Shown: piece by piece, positions 36,082 through 43,900 of the stretch | How the letters are laid out: every line of letters starts with the position of its first letter | How positions within the stretch are numbered: position 1 is the first letter of the stretch | Assembly: GCF_009496535.1 (NCBI RefSeq) | Contig: NZ_WIDL01000008.1 | Coordinates: forward strand, 1 to 64,000 | Reading direction: 5' to 3' | Length of the DNA: 64,000 bases | Source: Stenotrophomonas sp. MYb238 | GTDB taxonomy: Bacteria; Pseudomonadota; Gammaproteobacteria; Xanthomonadales; Xanthomonadaceae | Made by a program: the position numbers and the translations under genes | The notes under the pieces: model-generated | What the model saw: only the letters and a program-made list of their open reading frames with translations | Database searches by the model: none | Told to the model about the DNA's origin: nothing

Positions 36082-36888
36082 TCACAGCCCGGCCACCCAG
36101 TCGCGCCAGGGCAGCGACGCATCGCCCAGCGCGACGAAGTCGCCATTGAGCAGGCGCGGGCGCCGGTTGTAGTGGAAAGGTTCGCCGGTGTCGGCCGCCA
36201 GCACCGCGCCGCCGGCCGCTTCCAGCACGCACTGCCCGGCGGCGGTGTCCCATTCGCTGGTCGGGCCCAGGCGCGGGTATACGTCCAGCGTGCCCTCGGC
36301 GATGCGGCAGAATTTCAGCGACGACCCCTGCGCGACCAGTTCGATCTCGCCCATGCGCGCGAGCAGTTCGACGGTGCGCGCGTCGCGGTGCGAGCGGCTG
36401 GCGGCCACGCGCAGCGGCAGCGCCGGCGGCCGCCGGGTCAGGATGGCGTCCTCGCGCCCGCCCTCGCGGCGCCATGCGCCTTCGCCGCGCGTGGCGTGCC
36501 AGGCGACGCCGGTCACCGGCGCCTGCACCACGCCGAACACCGGCGCGCCGTCGCGGATCAGCGCGATGTTGACGCTGAACTCGCCGTTGCGCTTGATGAA
36601 CTCGCGCGTGCCGTCCAGCGGATCGACCAGCCAGTAGTCCTGCCACCGGCGGCGGGTTTCCCATGGCAGCTGCGCCGATTCCTCCGACAGCACCGGCAGG
36701 TCCGGGGTCAGGCGCGACAGGCCCTGCACGATCACCTCGTTCGCGGCCAGGTCGGCGCTGGTGAGCGGGCTGTGGTCGTCCTTGTGCTCGACGTCGAAGC
36801 CGTCGGCGTAGACCTGCATGATCGCCGCGCCGGCCTGCTGGGCGATGGCGATGACGGCTTCGCGCAGGGCCGCGTCCACTACGCTCAT
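36082..36888 (-). CDS. cysQ: 3'(2'),5'-bisphosphate nucleotidase
   Basis: Removes the 3'-phosphate from PAP, the by-product of PAPS-dependent sulfation and sulfate reduction, at the inner membrane or cytoplasm. The 268-residue inositol-monophosphatase-fold protein has the metal motifs [10 protein letters not shown] (about residue 70), [24 protein letters not shown] (about 90-113) and [21 protein letters not shown]. All metal-binding acids are seen. The ATG overlaps the nudE stop (ATGA). A PAPS-using sulfotransferase is encoded elsewhere in the window, so PAP disposal would be useful to it. Confidence 0.95.
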   Translation of the reverse strand: MSVVDAALREAVIAIAQQAGAAIMQVYADGFDVEHKDDHSPLTSADLAANEVIVQGLSRLTPDLPVLSEESAQLPWETRRRWQDYWLVDPLDGTREFIKRNGEFSVNIALIRDGAPVFGVVQAPVTGVAWHATRGEGAWRREGGREDAILTRRPPALPLRVAASRSHRDARTVELLARMGEIELVAQGSSLKFCRIAEGTLDVYPRLGPTSEWDTAAGQCVLEAAGGAVLAADTGEPFHYNRRPRLLNGDFVALGDASLPWRDWVAGL

Positions 36889-37433
36889 CGCGCCGCCCCC
36901 AGCCATTCGCGGGCGATGAACAGGGCCGCCAGCGAGCGTCCTTCGGAGAAATCCTCGCGCAGCATCAGTTGGTCCAGGTCGGCCAGTTTCCAGGGCACCA
37001 CTTCCAGTTCCTCGGGTTCGTCGCCGGCAAGGCGTTCGGGGTAGAGATCGCGCGCCAGCACCAGCCACGACTGGTGGCTCATGTAGGTCGGCGCCAGGGT
37101 CAGCGCGCGCAGCACGTCGATGCGGCGGGCGCCGTAGCCGGCCTCCTCCTTGAGCTCGCGGTCGGCCGCCTGCTCCGGCGTCTCGCCGGCGTCGATGCGG
37201 CCCTTCACCAGCCCCAGTTCGTAGCGGTGCAGGCCGGCGGCGTATTCGCGCACCAGCAGCACGGTGTCCTCGTCCAGCATCGGCACCACCACCACCGCGC
37301 CGTGCCCGTGGCTGACCAGCCGCTGGAAGTGGCGGCGCTCGCCGTTGGAGAACTCCAGATCCAGGTGTTCCTGGTGGAACGGGCCGATGTCCTCTTCCCG
37401 CACGCGGTGGATGACCGGGAGCCGCCGGCTCAT
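36885..37433 (-). CDS. nudE: ADP compounds hydrolase (Nudix)
   Basis: Nudix hydrolase acting on ADP-ribose, Ap3A or NADH. The 182-residue protein carries a perfect Nudix box GRIDAGETPEQAADRELKEEAGY (GX5EX7REUXEEXGU, about residues 95-117) and the NudE-type N-terminus (IHRVREEDIGPFHQEHLDLEFSNGE). A tyrosine-rich loop (YMSHQSWLVLARDLYPERL) follows. The ATG at 37433 is chosen; an open frame further upstream is non-conserved. It is first gene of nudE-cysQ-mazG-ynfA and divergent from rsmE. Confidence 0.93.
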   Translation of the reverse strand: MSRRLPVIHRVREEDIGPFHQEHLDLEFSNGERRHFQRLVSHGHGAVVVVPMLDEDTVLLVREYAAGLHRYELGLVKGRIDAGETPEQAADRELKEEAGYGARRIDVLRALTLAPTYMSHQSWLVLARDLYPERLAGDEPEELEVVPWKLADLDQLMLREDFSEGRSLAALFIAREWLGAAR

Positions 37434-37557
37434 GCGCGGCACCGGGCGGAGGGAGGGCGGATCGCTAGAATGCGCGCTGGCAGATACGTTTCCATGAGTC
37501 CGAAATGCTAGCAGACCCCGCCGTCGCGCCGTTGCCCCCGCATCGCCGGAGCCGCGC

Positions 37558-38292
37558 ATGCGCCTGACCCGCTGCCCCGTCGAACTGCCGCTGCACGCCG
37601 GGCAGACCCTGGCGCTGCCCGAGGAGGCCGCCAATCACCTGGTGCGGGTGATGCGCCTGCGCGAGGGCGATGGCTGCGTGCTGTTCAACGGCGACGGCAG
37701 CGACTACGCCGCGACGCTGGTGGCAGTGGGCAAGCGCGACGCACAGGTGCGCATCGACGCCGCGCACGCGCTGGACAACGAATCGCCGCTGGCCATCACC
37801 CTGCTGCAGGGCATCGCCCGCGGCGAGAAGATGGACCTGATCCTGCAGAAGGCCACCGAACTGGGCGTGACCGCCATCGTGCCGGTGAACGCCGAACGCA
37901 CCGAGGTGAAGCTGGACGCCGCGCGCGCGGAGAAACGCATCGCGCACTGGCGCAGCGTGATCGGCTCGGCCTGCGGCCAGTCCGGCCGCGCCCGCATCCC
38001 GGCGCTGTCGCCGCCGCAGGCGCTGGCCGCCGCGGCCGCAGCCCTGCCCGCGCAGAGCCTGCGCCTGACCCTGGACCCGCAGGGCGAACACCGCCTGTCC
38101 GCGCTGCCGCCGGCGCCGGCCGGCGGCGTGGTGATCGCCATCGGCCCGGAGGGCGGCTGGTCGCCGCGCGACCGCCAGCAGCTGGCCGACGCCGGTTTCC
38201 AGGGACTGCAGCTGGGCCCGCGCATCCTGCGCACCGAGACCGCCGGGCTGGCAGCCATCGCGGCGCTGCAGGCGCGGCTGGGCGACCTGTAG
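37558..38292 (+). CDS. rsmE: 16S rRNA m3U1498 methyltransferase
   Basis: SPOUT-family enzyme that methylates N3 of U1498 in 16S rRNA. The 244-residue protein has the N-terminal PUA-like half (ALPEEAANHLVRVMRLREGD), the central LLQGIARGEKMDLILQKATELGVTAIVPV, and the C-terminal SAM-binding knot with IAIGPEGGWSPRDRQQL and LGPRILRTETAGLAAIAAL. It is intact. Its last 111 bases (from 38182) are also the first part of a tandem 230-base unit repeated three more times downstream, and its TAG stop lies inside a REP palindrome (38289-38356). Confidence 0.96.
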   Translation: MRLTRCPVELPLHAGQTLALPEEAANHLVRVMRLREGDGCVLFNGDGSDYAATLVAVGKRDAQVRIDAAHALDNESPLAITLLQGIARGEKMDLILQKATELGVTAIVPVNAERTEVKLDAARAEKRIAHWRSVIGSACGQSGRARIPALSPPQALAAAAAALPAQSLRLTLDPQGEHRLSALPPAPAGGVVIAIGPEGGWSPRDRQQLADAGFQGLQLGPRILRTETAGLAAIAALQARLGDL

Positions 38293-38356
38293 GAGCGGCT
38301 TCAGCCGCGATGGAGCTTTGCCGGGAACGCCCCGTCGCGGCTGAAGCCGCTCCTAC
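38289..38356. repeat. REP palindrome, copy 1 (overlaps rsmE stop)
   Basis: A 22-base perfect inverted repeat, GTAGGAGCGGCTTCAGCCGC-GA at 38289-38310 and its complement at 38335-38356, around a 24-base centre. The TAG stop of rsmE is the second to fourth base of the left arm. It resembles the REP elements common in Xanthomonadaceae and Pseudomonas that are mobilised by RAYT transposases; no RAYT gene is in the window. Confidence 0.85.
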
Positions 38357-38518
38357 GGTGTCCGGGCGTTGCTGCCGGCGGGGGAATGCGGCTCAGATCA
38401 CCGCCGCCAGCCTGGCCGACGCCGGTTTCCAGGGACTGTGGCTGGGCCCAAGCATCCTGCGCACCGAGGCTGCCGGGCTGGCGGCCATCGCGGCGCCACA
38501 GGCGCGGCTGGGCGACCT

Positions 38519-38586
38519 GTAGGAGCGGCTTCAGCCGCGATGGGGTTTTGCCGGGAACGCCCCTTCGCGGCTGAAGCCGCTCCTAC
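38519..38586. repeat. REP palindrome, copy 2
   Basis: Same inverted repeat as in unit 1, with arms at 38519-38540 and 38565-38586 and a slightly changed centre (GGGGTTTTGCC). Confidence 0.85.
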
Positions 38587-38748
38587 GGTGTCCGGGCGTT
38601 GCTGCCGGCGGGGGAATGCGGCTCAGATCACCGCCGCCAGCCTGGCCGACGCCGGTTTCCAGGGACTGTGGCTGGGCCCAAGCATCCTGCGCACCGAGGC
38701 TGCCGGGCTGGCGGCCATCGCGGCGCCACAGGCGCGGCTGGGCGACCT

Positions 38749-38816
38749 GTAGGAGCGGCTTCAGCCGCGATGGGGCTTTACCGGGAACACCCCTTCGCGG
38801 CTGAAGCCGCTCCTAC
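38749..38816. repeat. REP palindrome, copy 3
   Basis: Same inverted repeat, arms at 38749-38770 and 38795-38816, centre with TTTACCGGGAACACC. Confidence 0.85.
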
Positions 38817-38977
38817 GGTGTTCGGGCGTTGCTGCCGGCGGGGGAATACGGCTCAGGCCACCGCCGCCAACTTGGCCGACGCCGGTTTCCAGGGACTGCG
38901 GCTGGGCCCAAGCATCCTGCGCACCGAGACCGCCGGGCTGGCGGCCATCGCGGCGCTGCAGGCGGGCTGGGCGACCT

Positions 38978-39045
38978 GTAGGAGCGGCTTCAGCCGCGAT
39001 GGGGTCTTGCCGGGAACGCCCCATCGCGGCTGAAGCCGCTCCTAC
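38978..39045. repeat. REP palindrome, copy 4
   Basis: Same inverted repeat in unit 4, shifted by one base because of the deletion in the preceding rsmE-like segment. A G insertion after the right arm (CTACGGGTAT) restores the spacing. The element lies just before the end of the chpC-like gene and may act as its terminator. Confidence 0.85.
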
Positions 39046-39082
39046 GGGTATCCAGGCGTTGCTGCCGGCGGCAGGATACGGC

Positions 39083-39553
39083 TCAGGCCACCGTCGCCAG
39101 CGCGGCGAGCACCGCGTTTTCGATCGCGTCCAGGTCGGGCAGCAGCGCGCTCTGCTCGCCCAGTAGCACGCGCATGTGCACGCCCTGCGGCAGGCTTTCC
39201 TCGGAGGCGTCGGCCAGCAGGCCGTCGCGGGGGACCGCGATCAGCTGCGGGAAGGACTGGGTCAGCAGCGCGAAGTACGGCATCTCCGGGTTGCCGCCCA
39301 GCGCCTTGAGCACCACCACCTTGTTGCTGCCGCCGACCGGTTCGTCGCCGCCGTTGAAGCGGGCGTAGGACAGCAGCGGCACTTCCCAGCCCTGCCAGGC
39401 GATGTAGCCGGCCAGCCAGTCGGGCGCGCCCTCGATCGGCTCCACCGTCACCCGCGACATCATTTCGGCGACGGTGGCGTTGGGCAGCAGCACGCGCTCG
39501 GCGCCGGCCTGGATCAGGACGCCGCGGACTTCATCGTTGCTTGCATAACTCAT
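39083..39553 (-). CDS. chpC: CheW-domain protein of the Pil-Chp system (ChpC-like)
   Basis: A 156-residue adaptor made of one CheW domain (VRGVLIQAGAERVLLPNATVAEMMSRV, GAPDWLAGYIAWQGWEVPLLSYARFNG, SNKVVVLKALGG). In P. aeruginosa ChpC is an accessory CheW that links extra receptors to ChpA. It is the last gene of the Pil-Chp operon, 25 bases after the CheB-like gene. The last 19 bases and stop of this gene are contained in each downstream tandem unit. Name assigned by position and domain. Confidence 0.8.
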   Translation of the reverse strand: MSYASNDEVRGVLIQAGAERVLLPNATVAEMMSRVTVEPIEGAPDWLAGYIAWQGWEVPLLSYARFNGGDEPVGGSNKVVVLKALGGNPEMPYFALLTQSFPQLIAVPRDGLLADASEESLPQGVHMRVLLGEQSALLPDLDAIENAVLAALATVA

Positions 39554-39578
39554 GGTCGGTTCCTTGATCGGTTGCGGC

Positions 39579-40955
39579 TCAGCCGGCGCTGCGCTGCGCG
39601 AGCTCGCCGGCGAGGTATTCCGGCGTGCCGGCCGGATGCCCGGCCACGGCCAGCTGGCTGGCGGCCTCCGGGTCGTAGCACCCTTCCCCGCTCTGCCCGG
39701 CGGCCCAGCCGCCGCGCTCGGCGAATGCGAACGCCGCCGGCACCAGCGACGGATCCGCGCCGCTCAGCATGACCACCGCCGACCGCTCGGCCGGCAAGGC
39801 CTCGAGCACCGGCGCCGCCCCGTCCACGAAACGCAGCCCGCCCGCCTGCGCGACCACGCCGACGCCGTCCTGGAGCACATAGACATTGCCGCCCTCCAGC
39901 GCCTGTCCGGCTTCGGCCAGCGCGACCGGCAGCATCGCCACGCGCGACATCTGCTTGACGAGATTGGCGTAGCGGCCGCCGTCCAGGCGCATCTGCACCA
40001 GTACCGGCAGCGCGTAGTCGTCCGGCAGCGCGCCCAGCAGGCGCCGCACCGCGTCCGGCCCGCCGATGCCGGCCAGCAGCAGCACCGCACCCGGCACGCT
40101 GGCGGCGGCTTCCGCGTCCAGCTCGACCAGCGACAGCGCGCCGGCGTCGAATCCGCCGGCATCGATGGCCTGCGGCGCATCGTCCACGGCCGGCGCGGCG
40201 ACCGGCACCGGCGCGACGTAGGCGTCGTCCTCCACCAGCGACCAGCTGTGGAAGCTGCCGGGCAAGGGCGCGGCGGCGGCCGGTGCCGGCGCGGTGGCCG
40301 CGGGCGGCAGTTCCGGCGGCCCGGCCGGCGGCGCCGGCGCTGCTTCCGGTTCCGCCCGCGAGGGCGCGAGCGCCATCAGTTCCTCGAAGGTCAGCACTTC
40401 CGGCCGGTCGATGGCGGCCGGCGGCGCATACAGCGTGTCGGCCGGCACCTCGTCGATATGCAGCACGGCTTCGTCGACGTGGAACTGCAGCGGCGCATCG
40501 GCATGGCGTTCGGCCGGGCGTTCGGGCATGCCCGGCTCCAGCAGCGGCAACGCCTCTTCCTCGTGTCCGGGCGGCAGCACCTGGCCGTGTCCGTGCAGCT
40601 TGGCGGCAAGATGGCGCGTCCAGCGCTGCGCATCCCAGCCTTCGCGGCGCGCGGCCAGCTCGGCTTCCTCGAACATCAACTCCAGCTGCGGCGCATCCAG
40701 GGCCGGCGCGAGGCGCTCGAGCGCGTCCTCCACCGCCGGCTCCAGCGCCACCAGCACCATCGCCGGCCCGAGGGCCTGCAACGCCGCCGGCTCCAGCGCC
40801 TCCGGGTCCGCTTCCAGCACCAGCGCGCCGCCGGCGGCGAGCACGGCGTCCTTCAGCCGCTCGCGCGCGGCGCCGGGCCGCGCCAGCAGGGCGACCGGCC
40901 TGCCGCTGGAACGGTCACTCGCGGACACGGGCGATCCCCAAAAGGTCGTAGACAT
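39579..40955 (-). CDS. CheB/ChpB-like protein without catalytic residues
   Basis: A 458-residue protein with a receiver-like N-terminus (ARPGAARERLKDAVLAAGGALVLEADPEAL) that lacks an acceptor Asp, a Pro/Ala-rich linker (about residues 195-230) and a C-terminal region recognisable as a CheB methylesterase fold: VLLLAGIGGPDAVRRLLGALPDDYALPVLVQ. In true CheB the first loop is GASTGG and the strand ends in QHM. Here Ser is replaced by Gly (AGIGG, residue 296) and His by Met (QMR, residue 322), so the esterase should be inactive. It overlaps pilL by 41 bases. A GTG at 40928 is an alternative start. Probably a structural or scaffold relic in the Pil-Chp array. Confidence 0.75.
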   Translation of the reverse strand: MSTTFWGSPVSASDRSSGRPVALLARPGAARERLKDAVLAAGGALVLEADPEALEPAALQALGPAMVLVALEPAVEDALERLAPALDAPQLELMFEEAELAARREGWDAQRWTRHLAAKLHGHGQVLPPGHEEEALPLLEPGMPERPAERHADAPLQFHVDEAVLHIDEVPADTLYAPPAAIDRPEVLTFEELMALAPSRAEPEAAPAPPAGPPELPPAATAPAPAAAAPLPGSFHSWSLVEDDAYVAPVPVAAPAVDDAPQAIDAGGFDAGALSLVELDAEAAASVPGAVLLLAGIGGPDAVRRLLGALPDDYALPVLVQMRLDGGRYANLVKQMSRVAMLPVALAEAGQALEGGNVYVLQDGVGVVAQAGGLRFVDGAAPVLEALPAERSAVVMLSGADPSLVPAAFAFAERGGWAAGQSGEGCYDPEAASQLAVAGHPAGTPEYLAGELAQRSAG

Positions 40956-43900
40956 TGCGCATCAGATCCAGCTCCTGGTACGGCTTGCCGAGATAGCGCT
41001 GCACGCCGATCTCGAATGCGCGCTGGCGGTGCTTGTCGCCGCTGCGCGAGGTGATCATCACGATCGGCACTTCCCGGTAGCGCGGATCGGCGCGCATCGC
41101 GGTGGCCAGCTCGTAGCCGTCCATGCGCGGCATCTCGATGTCCAGCAACATCAGGTCGGGCACGCGCTCTTCCAGCCGCTCCAGCGCCTCGACGCCGTCG
41201 CGCGCGGCCACCACCTCGAAGTTGTGGCGCTCCAGCACGCGGCCGGTGACCTTGCGCATGGTCAGCGAGTCGTCCACCACCATCACCAGCGGCACGTGCC
41301 GCTGCTGGCCGACCACGGTCGCCTCCACCGGCTGCTGCGGCTGCGCCAGGTGGCGGCGCACCAGCGGCGCCACGTCCAGGATCACCACCACGTTGCCTTC
41401 GCCGGTGATGGTGGCGCCGTAGATGCCCGGTACCGAGGCGATTTGCAGGCCCACCGGCTTGACCACGATTTCGCGGTTGCCCAGCACCTGGTCGATGGCC
41501 ACGGCCGCGCGCAGGTCGCCGGCACGCACCAGCAGCAGCGGGATCTGCGGCTGGCCCTCGGCCTTGGCCGCGGCCTGCCCCACCAGCGTGCCCAGGTCGT
41601 GCAGCGCGAAGTCCTCGCCGTTGTAGTGGTAGCCGCCCTGGCCGGATTCGAAGCGCTCGCGGGCGATGCGGCCGATGCCGCTGACCGAGGCCACCGGCAC
41701 GGCGAAGGTGGTCTCGCCGATGCGCACGAACACCGCCTGGGTGACGGCCAGCGTCTGCGGCAGGCGCAGAGTGAAGGTCACGCCCTGCCCGCGCACCGAG
41801 TGGATGTCCACCGAGCCGCCGAGCTGGCGCACCTCGTTGCGCACCACGTCCATGCCCACGCCGCGGCCGGCGAGCTGGCTGACCTGCTCGCTGGTGCTGA
41901 AGCCGGAGGCGAAGATGAGGCTGTCCAGCTGCGTGTCGTCGAGCTGTTCGCCGGCCTGGATCAGGCCGCGCTGCTCGCCGCGGCGGCGGATCGCCTCGCG
42001 GTCGAGGCCGGCACCGTCATCGGCCACTTCCAGCACGATTTCCGAACCTTCGCGGCGCAGGCGCAGGGTGATGCTGCCTTCCTCCGGCTTGCCGGCGGCG
42101 ACGCGCTGCTCCGGCGTCTCCAGGCCATGGGCCACGGAGTTGCGCAGCATGTGCTCCAGCGGCGCGACCATGCGGTCGAGCACGTTGCGGTCCAGTTCGC
42201 CGTGGGTGCCTTCCAGATTCAGGTGCACCTGCTTGCCGATGTCCTGCGCGGCCTGCCGCACCACGCGGCGCAGGCGCGGCACCAGGCCGTCGAACGGCAC
42301 CATGCGCGCGCGCATCAGGCCGTCCTGCAGTTCCGAACTGACGCGCGACTGCTGCTGCAGCAGAGCGTCGTAGTTGCGCGACAGGTCGTCGAGCACGCCC
42401 TGCAGGCCGCCCAGGTCGGCCGCCGATTCGTTCAGGGCGCGGCTGAGCTGCTGCAGCGTGGAGAAGCGGTCCAGTTCCAGCGGATCGAACGCCTGGTCGG
42501 CCTGCTCCTGCTCGCGGCGGTAGCGGGCGACGATCTGCGCCTCGGTTTCCAGGTCCAGGCGGCGCAGCTGGTCGCGCAGGCGGGCGTTGGTACGGTCCAG
42601 TTCGCCCATGGCGCTGCGGAACGCGCCCAGCTGCTGTTCCAGGCGCGAGCGGTAGATCGCGACCTCGCCAGCGTGGTTGACCAGGCGGTCGAGCAGGTCG
42701 GCGCGCACGCGCACCTGTTCCTGCGTGCGCATCGCGCCTTCCTCGTCCACCGCCTGCGCTTCGACCACCGGCGCGGACAGCGGCTCGGCGGCGATGCCGG
42801 TGGCCGCCAGCGGCTGCGGCGCGATGTCCGGCAGGGCCTCGGCCGGCGCGGACGCCGCCACCGTCCCCGCGGACGCGTCCTCGATGGCATCGGCTTCGGC
42901 CGATGCCGGCTCCGTTCCGCCCTCGGTGGTTTCCGTTTCGGGCATGGCCTCGACGGCCGGCGCCACACCGGCGTCCAGCGCCGGCACCGACGGCGCGTAC
43001 GCGGCCAGCGCCGCTTCCGGCGCGTCGCCGCGGCCGGCAGTGCGGGCTTCGAACGCCTCGATCAGGTCGACCGGCATCCGCACCGCGCGGTGCGCGCCGG
43101 TGCGGATCAGCAGCTGGTGCAGGCGGTCGAAACCGCGTTCGAGCAGCTGCACGTCGCCGCGGCCGATCTCGGTACGGCTGGCCGCCACCGCTTCCAGCAG
43201 CGATTCGATGCCGTGGCCGAGATCGCCGATGGCGTTGATGCCGGCCATGCGCGCGCCGCCCTTGAGCGTATGCAGGTCACGCTGCAGCCCGGCCAGCAGC
43301 TCGCGGTCCTCCGGCGCCGAGCGCAACTCGCTGATCAGGCGGTCGCAATGGTCGAGCAGGTCCTTGCCTTCCTCGACGAAGATGTCGACCAGTTCGCGGT
43401 CGAGGTCGTCGAAGTCGAGCGGGCCGGCATCGAATGCCGCCGCGTCGACGGCGGGCGCCGGCGCGGCCTCGTCGTCCACCGGCGCCGTCAACGGCGCAAG
43501 CGCCGCCGCTGCTGCGGCGAACTGGTCCGGCTCCGGCTTGGATTCCGCTTCGGATTCCGCTTCGGCTTCGGCTTCGGCTTCGGCTTCGGCTTCAGCTTCG
43601 GGTTCAGGTTCAGGTTCAGGTTCGGATTCGGCGGCAACATCGGCCGCAGCGACGTCGGCCGCAGCTTCGATCCGCTCGTCCGGCAGGTCCATCGATTCGG
43701 TCGCATCCAGCGGCGGCGCCGATACGTCGGCTGTTTCTTCGACCTGGAGCGGCTCCGAAATCGCGGCATCGAACCCGCCAGTCGCGTCTCCGTCGTGCTG
43801 CTCGTCCTGCGCCGCGACGGCTGCGTCCATCGCCTGCGCCTGTTCGTCCTGCTGCGGCTCCTCGTCGGCCGCAACGGCTTCCACCTCGTCGGAGAGCGGC

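Larger units (their letters stand above)
38182..39101. repeat. Four tandem 230-base units containing the rsmE 3' end and a REP
   Basis: Units start at 38182, 38412, 38642 and 38872, exactly 230 bases apart. Each contains the last 111 bases of rsmE, a 68-base REP palindrome, about 45 bases of spacer and the last 20 or so bases of the convergent chpC-like gene, so the unit boundary joins rsmE to the chpC tail (shared GCCAG/CTGGCC edge). Unit 1 is the native rsmE end; units 2 and 3 carry the same substitutions (for example GCCACAGGCG for GCTGCAGGCG) and are near identical; unit 4 has a one-base deletion and a compensating insertion. The copies between 38293 and 39082 encode no complete gene, only orphan C-terminal RsmE peptides. 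Confidence 0.95.

Noticed and set aside
38293-39082. Short rsmE-like frames as separate genes
   Set aside because: They are fragments of the tandem 230-base units that hold only the RsmE C-terminus and cannot form the methyltransferase fold.
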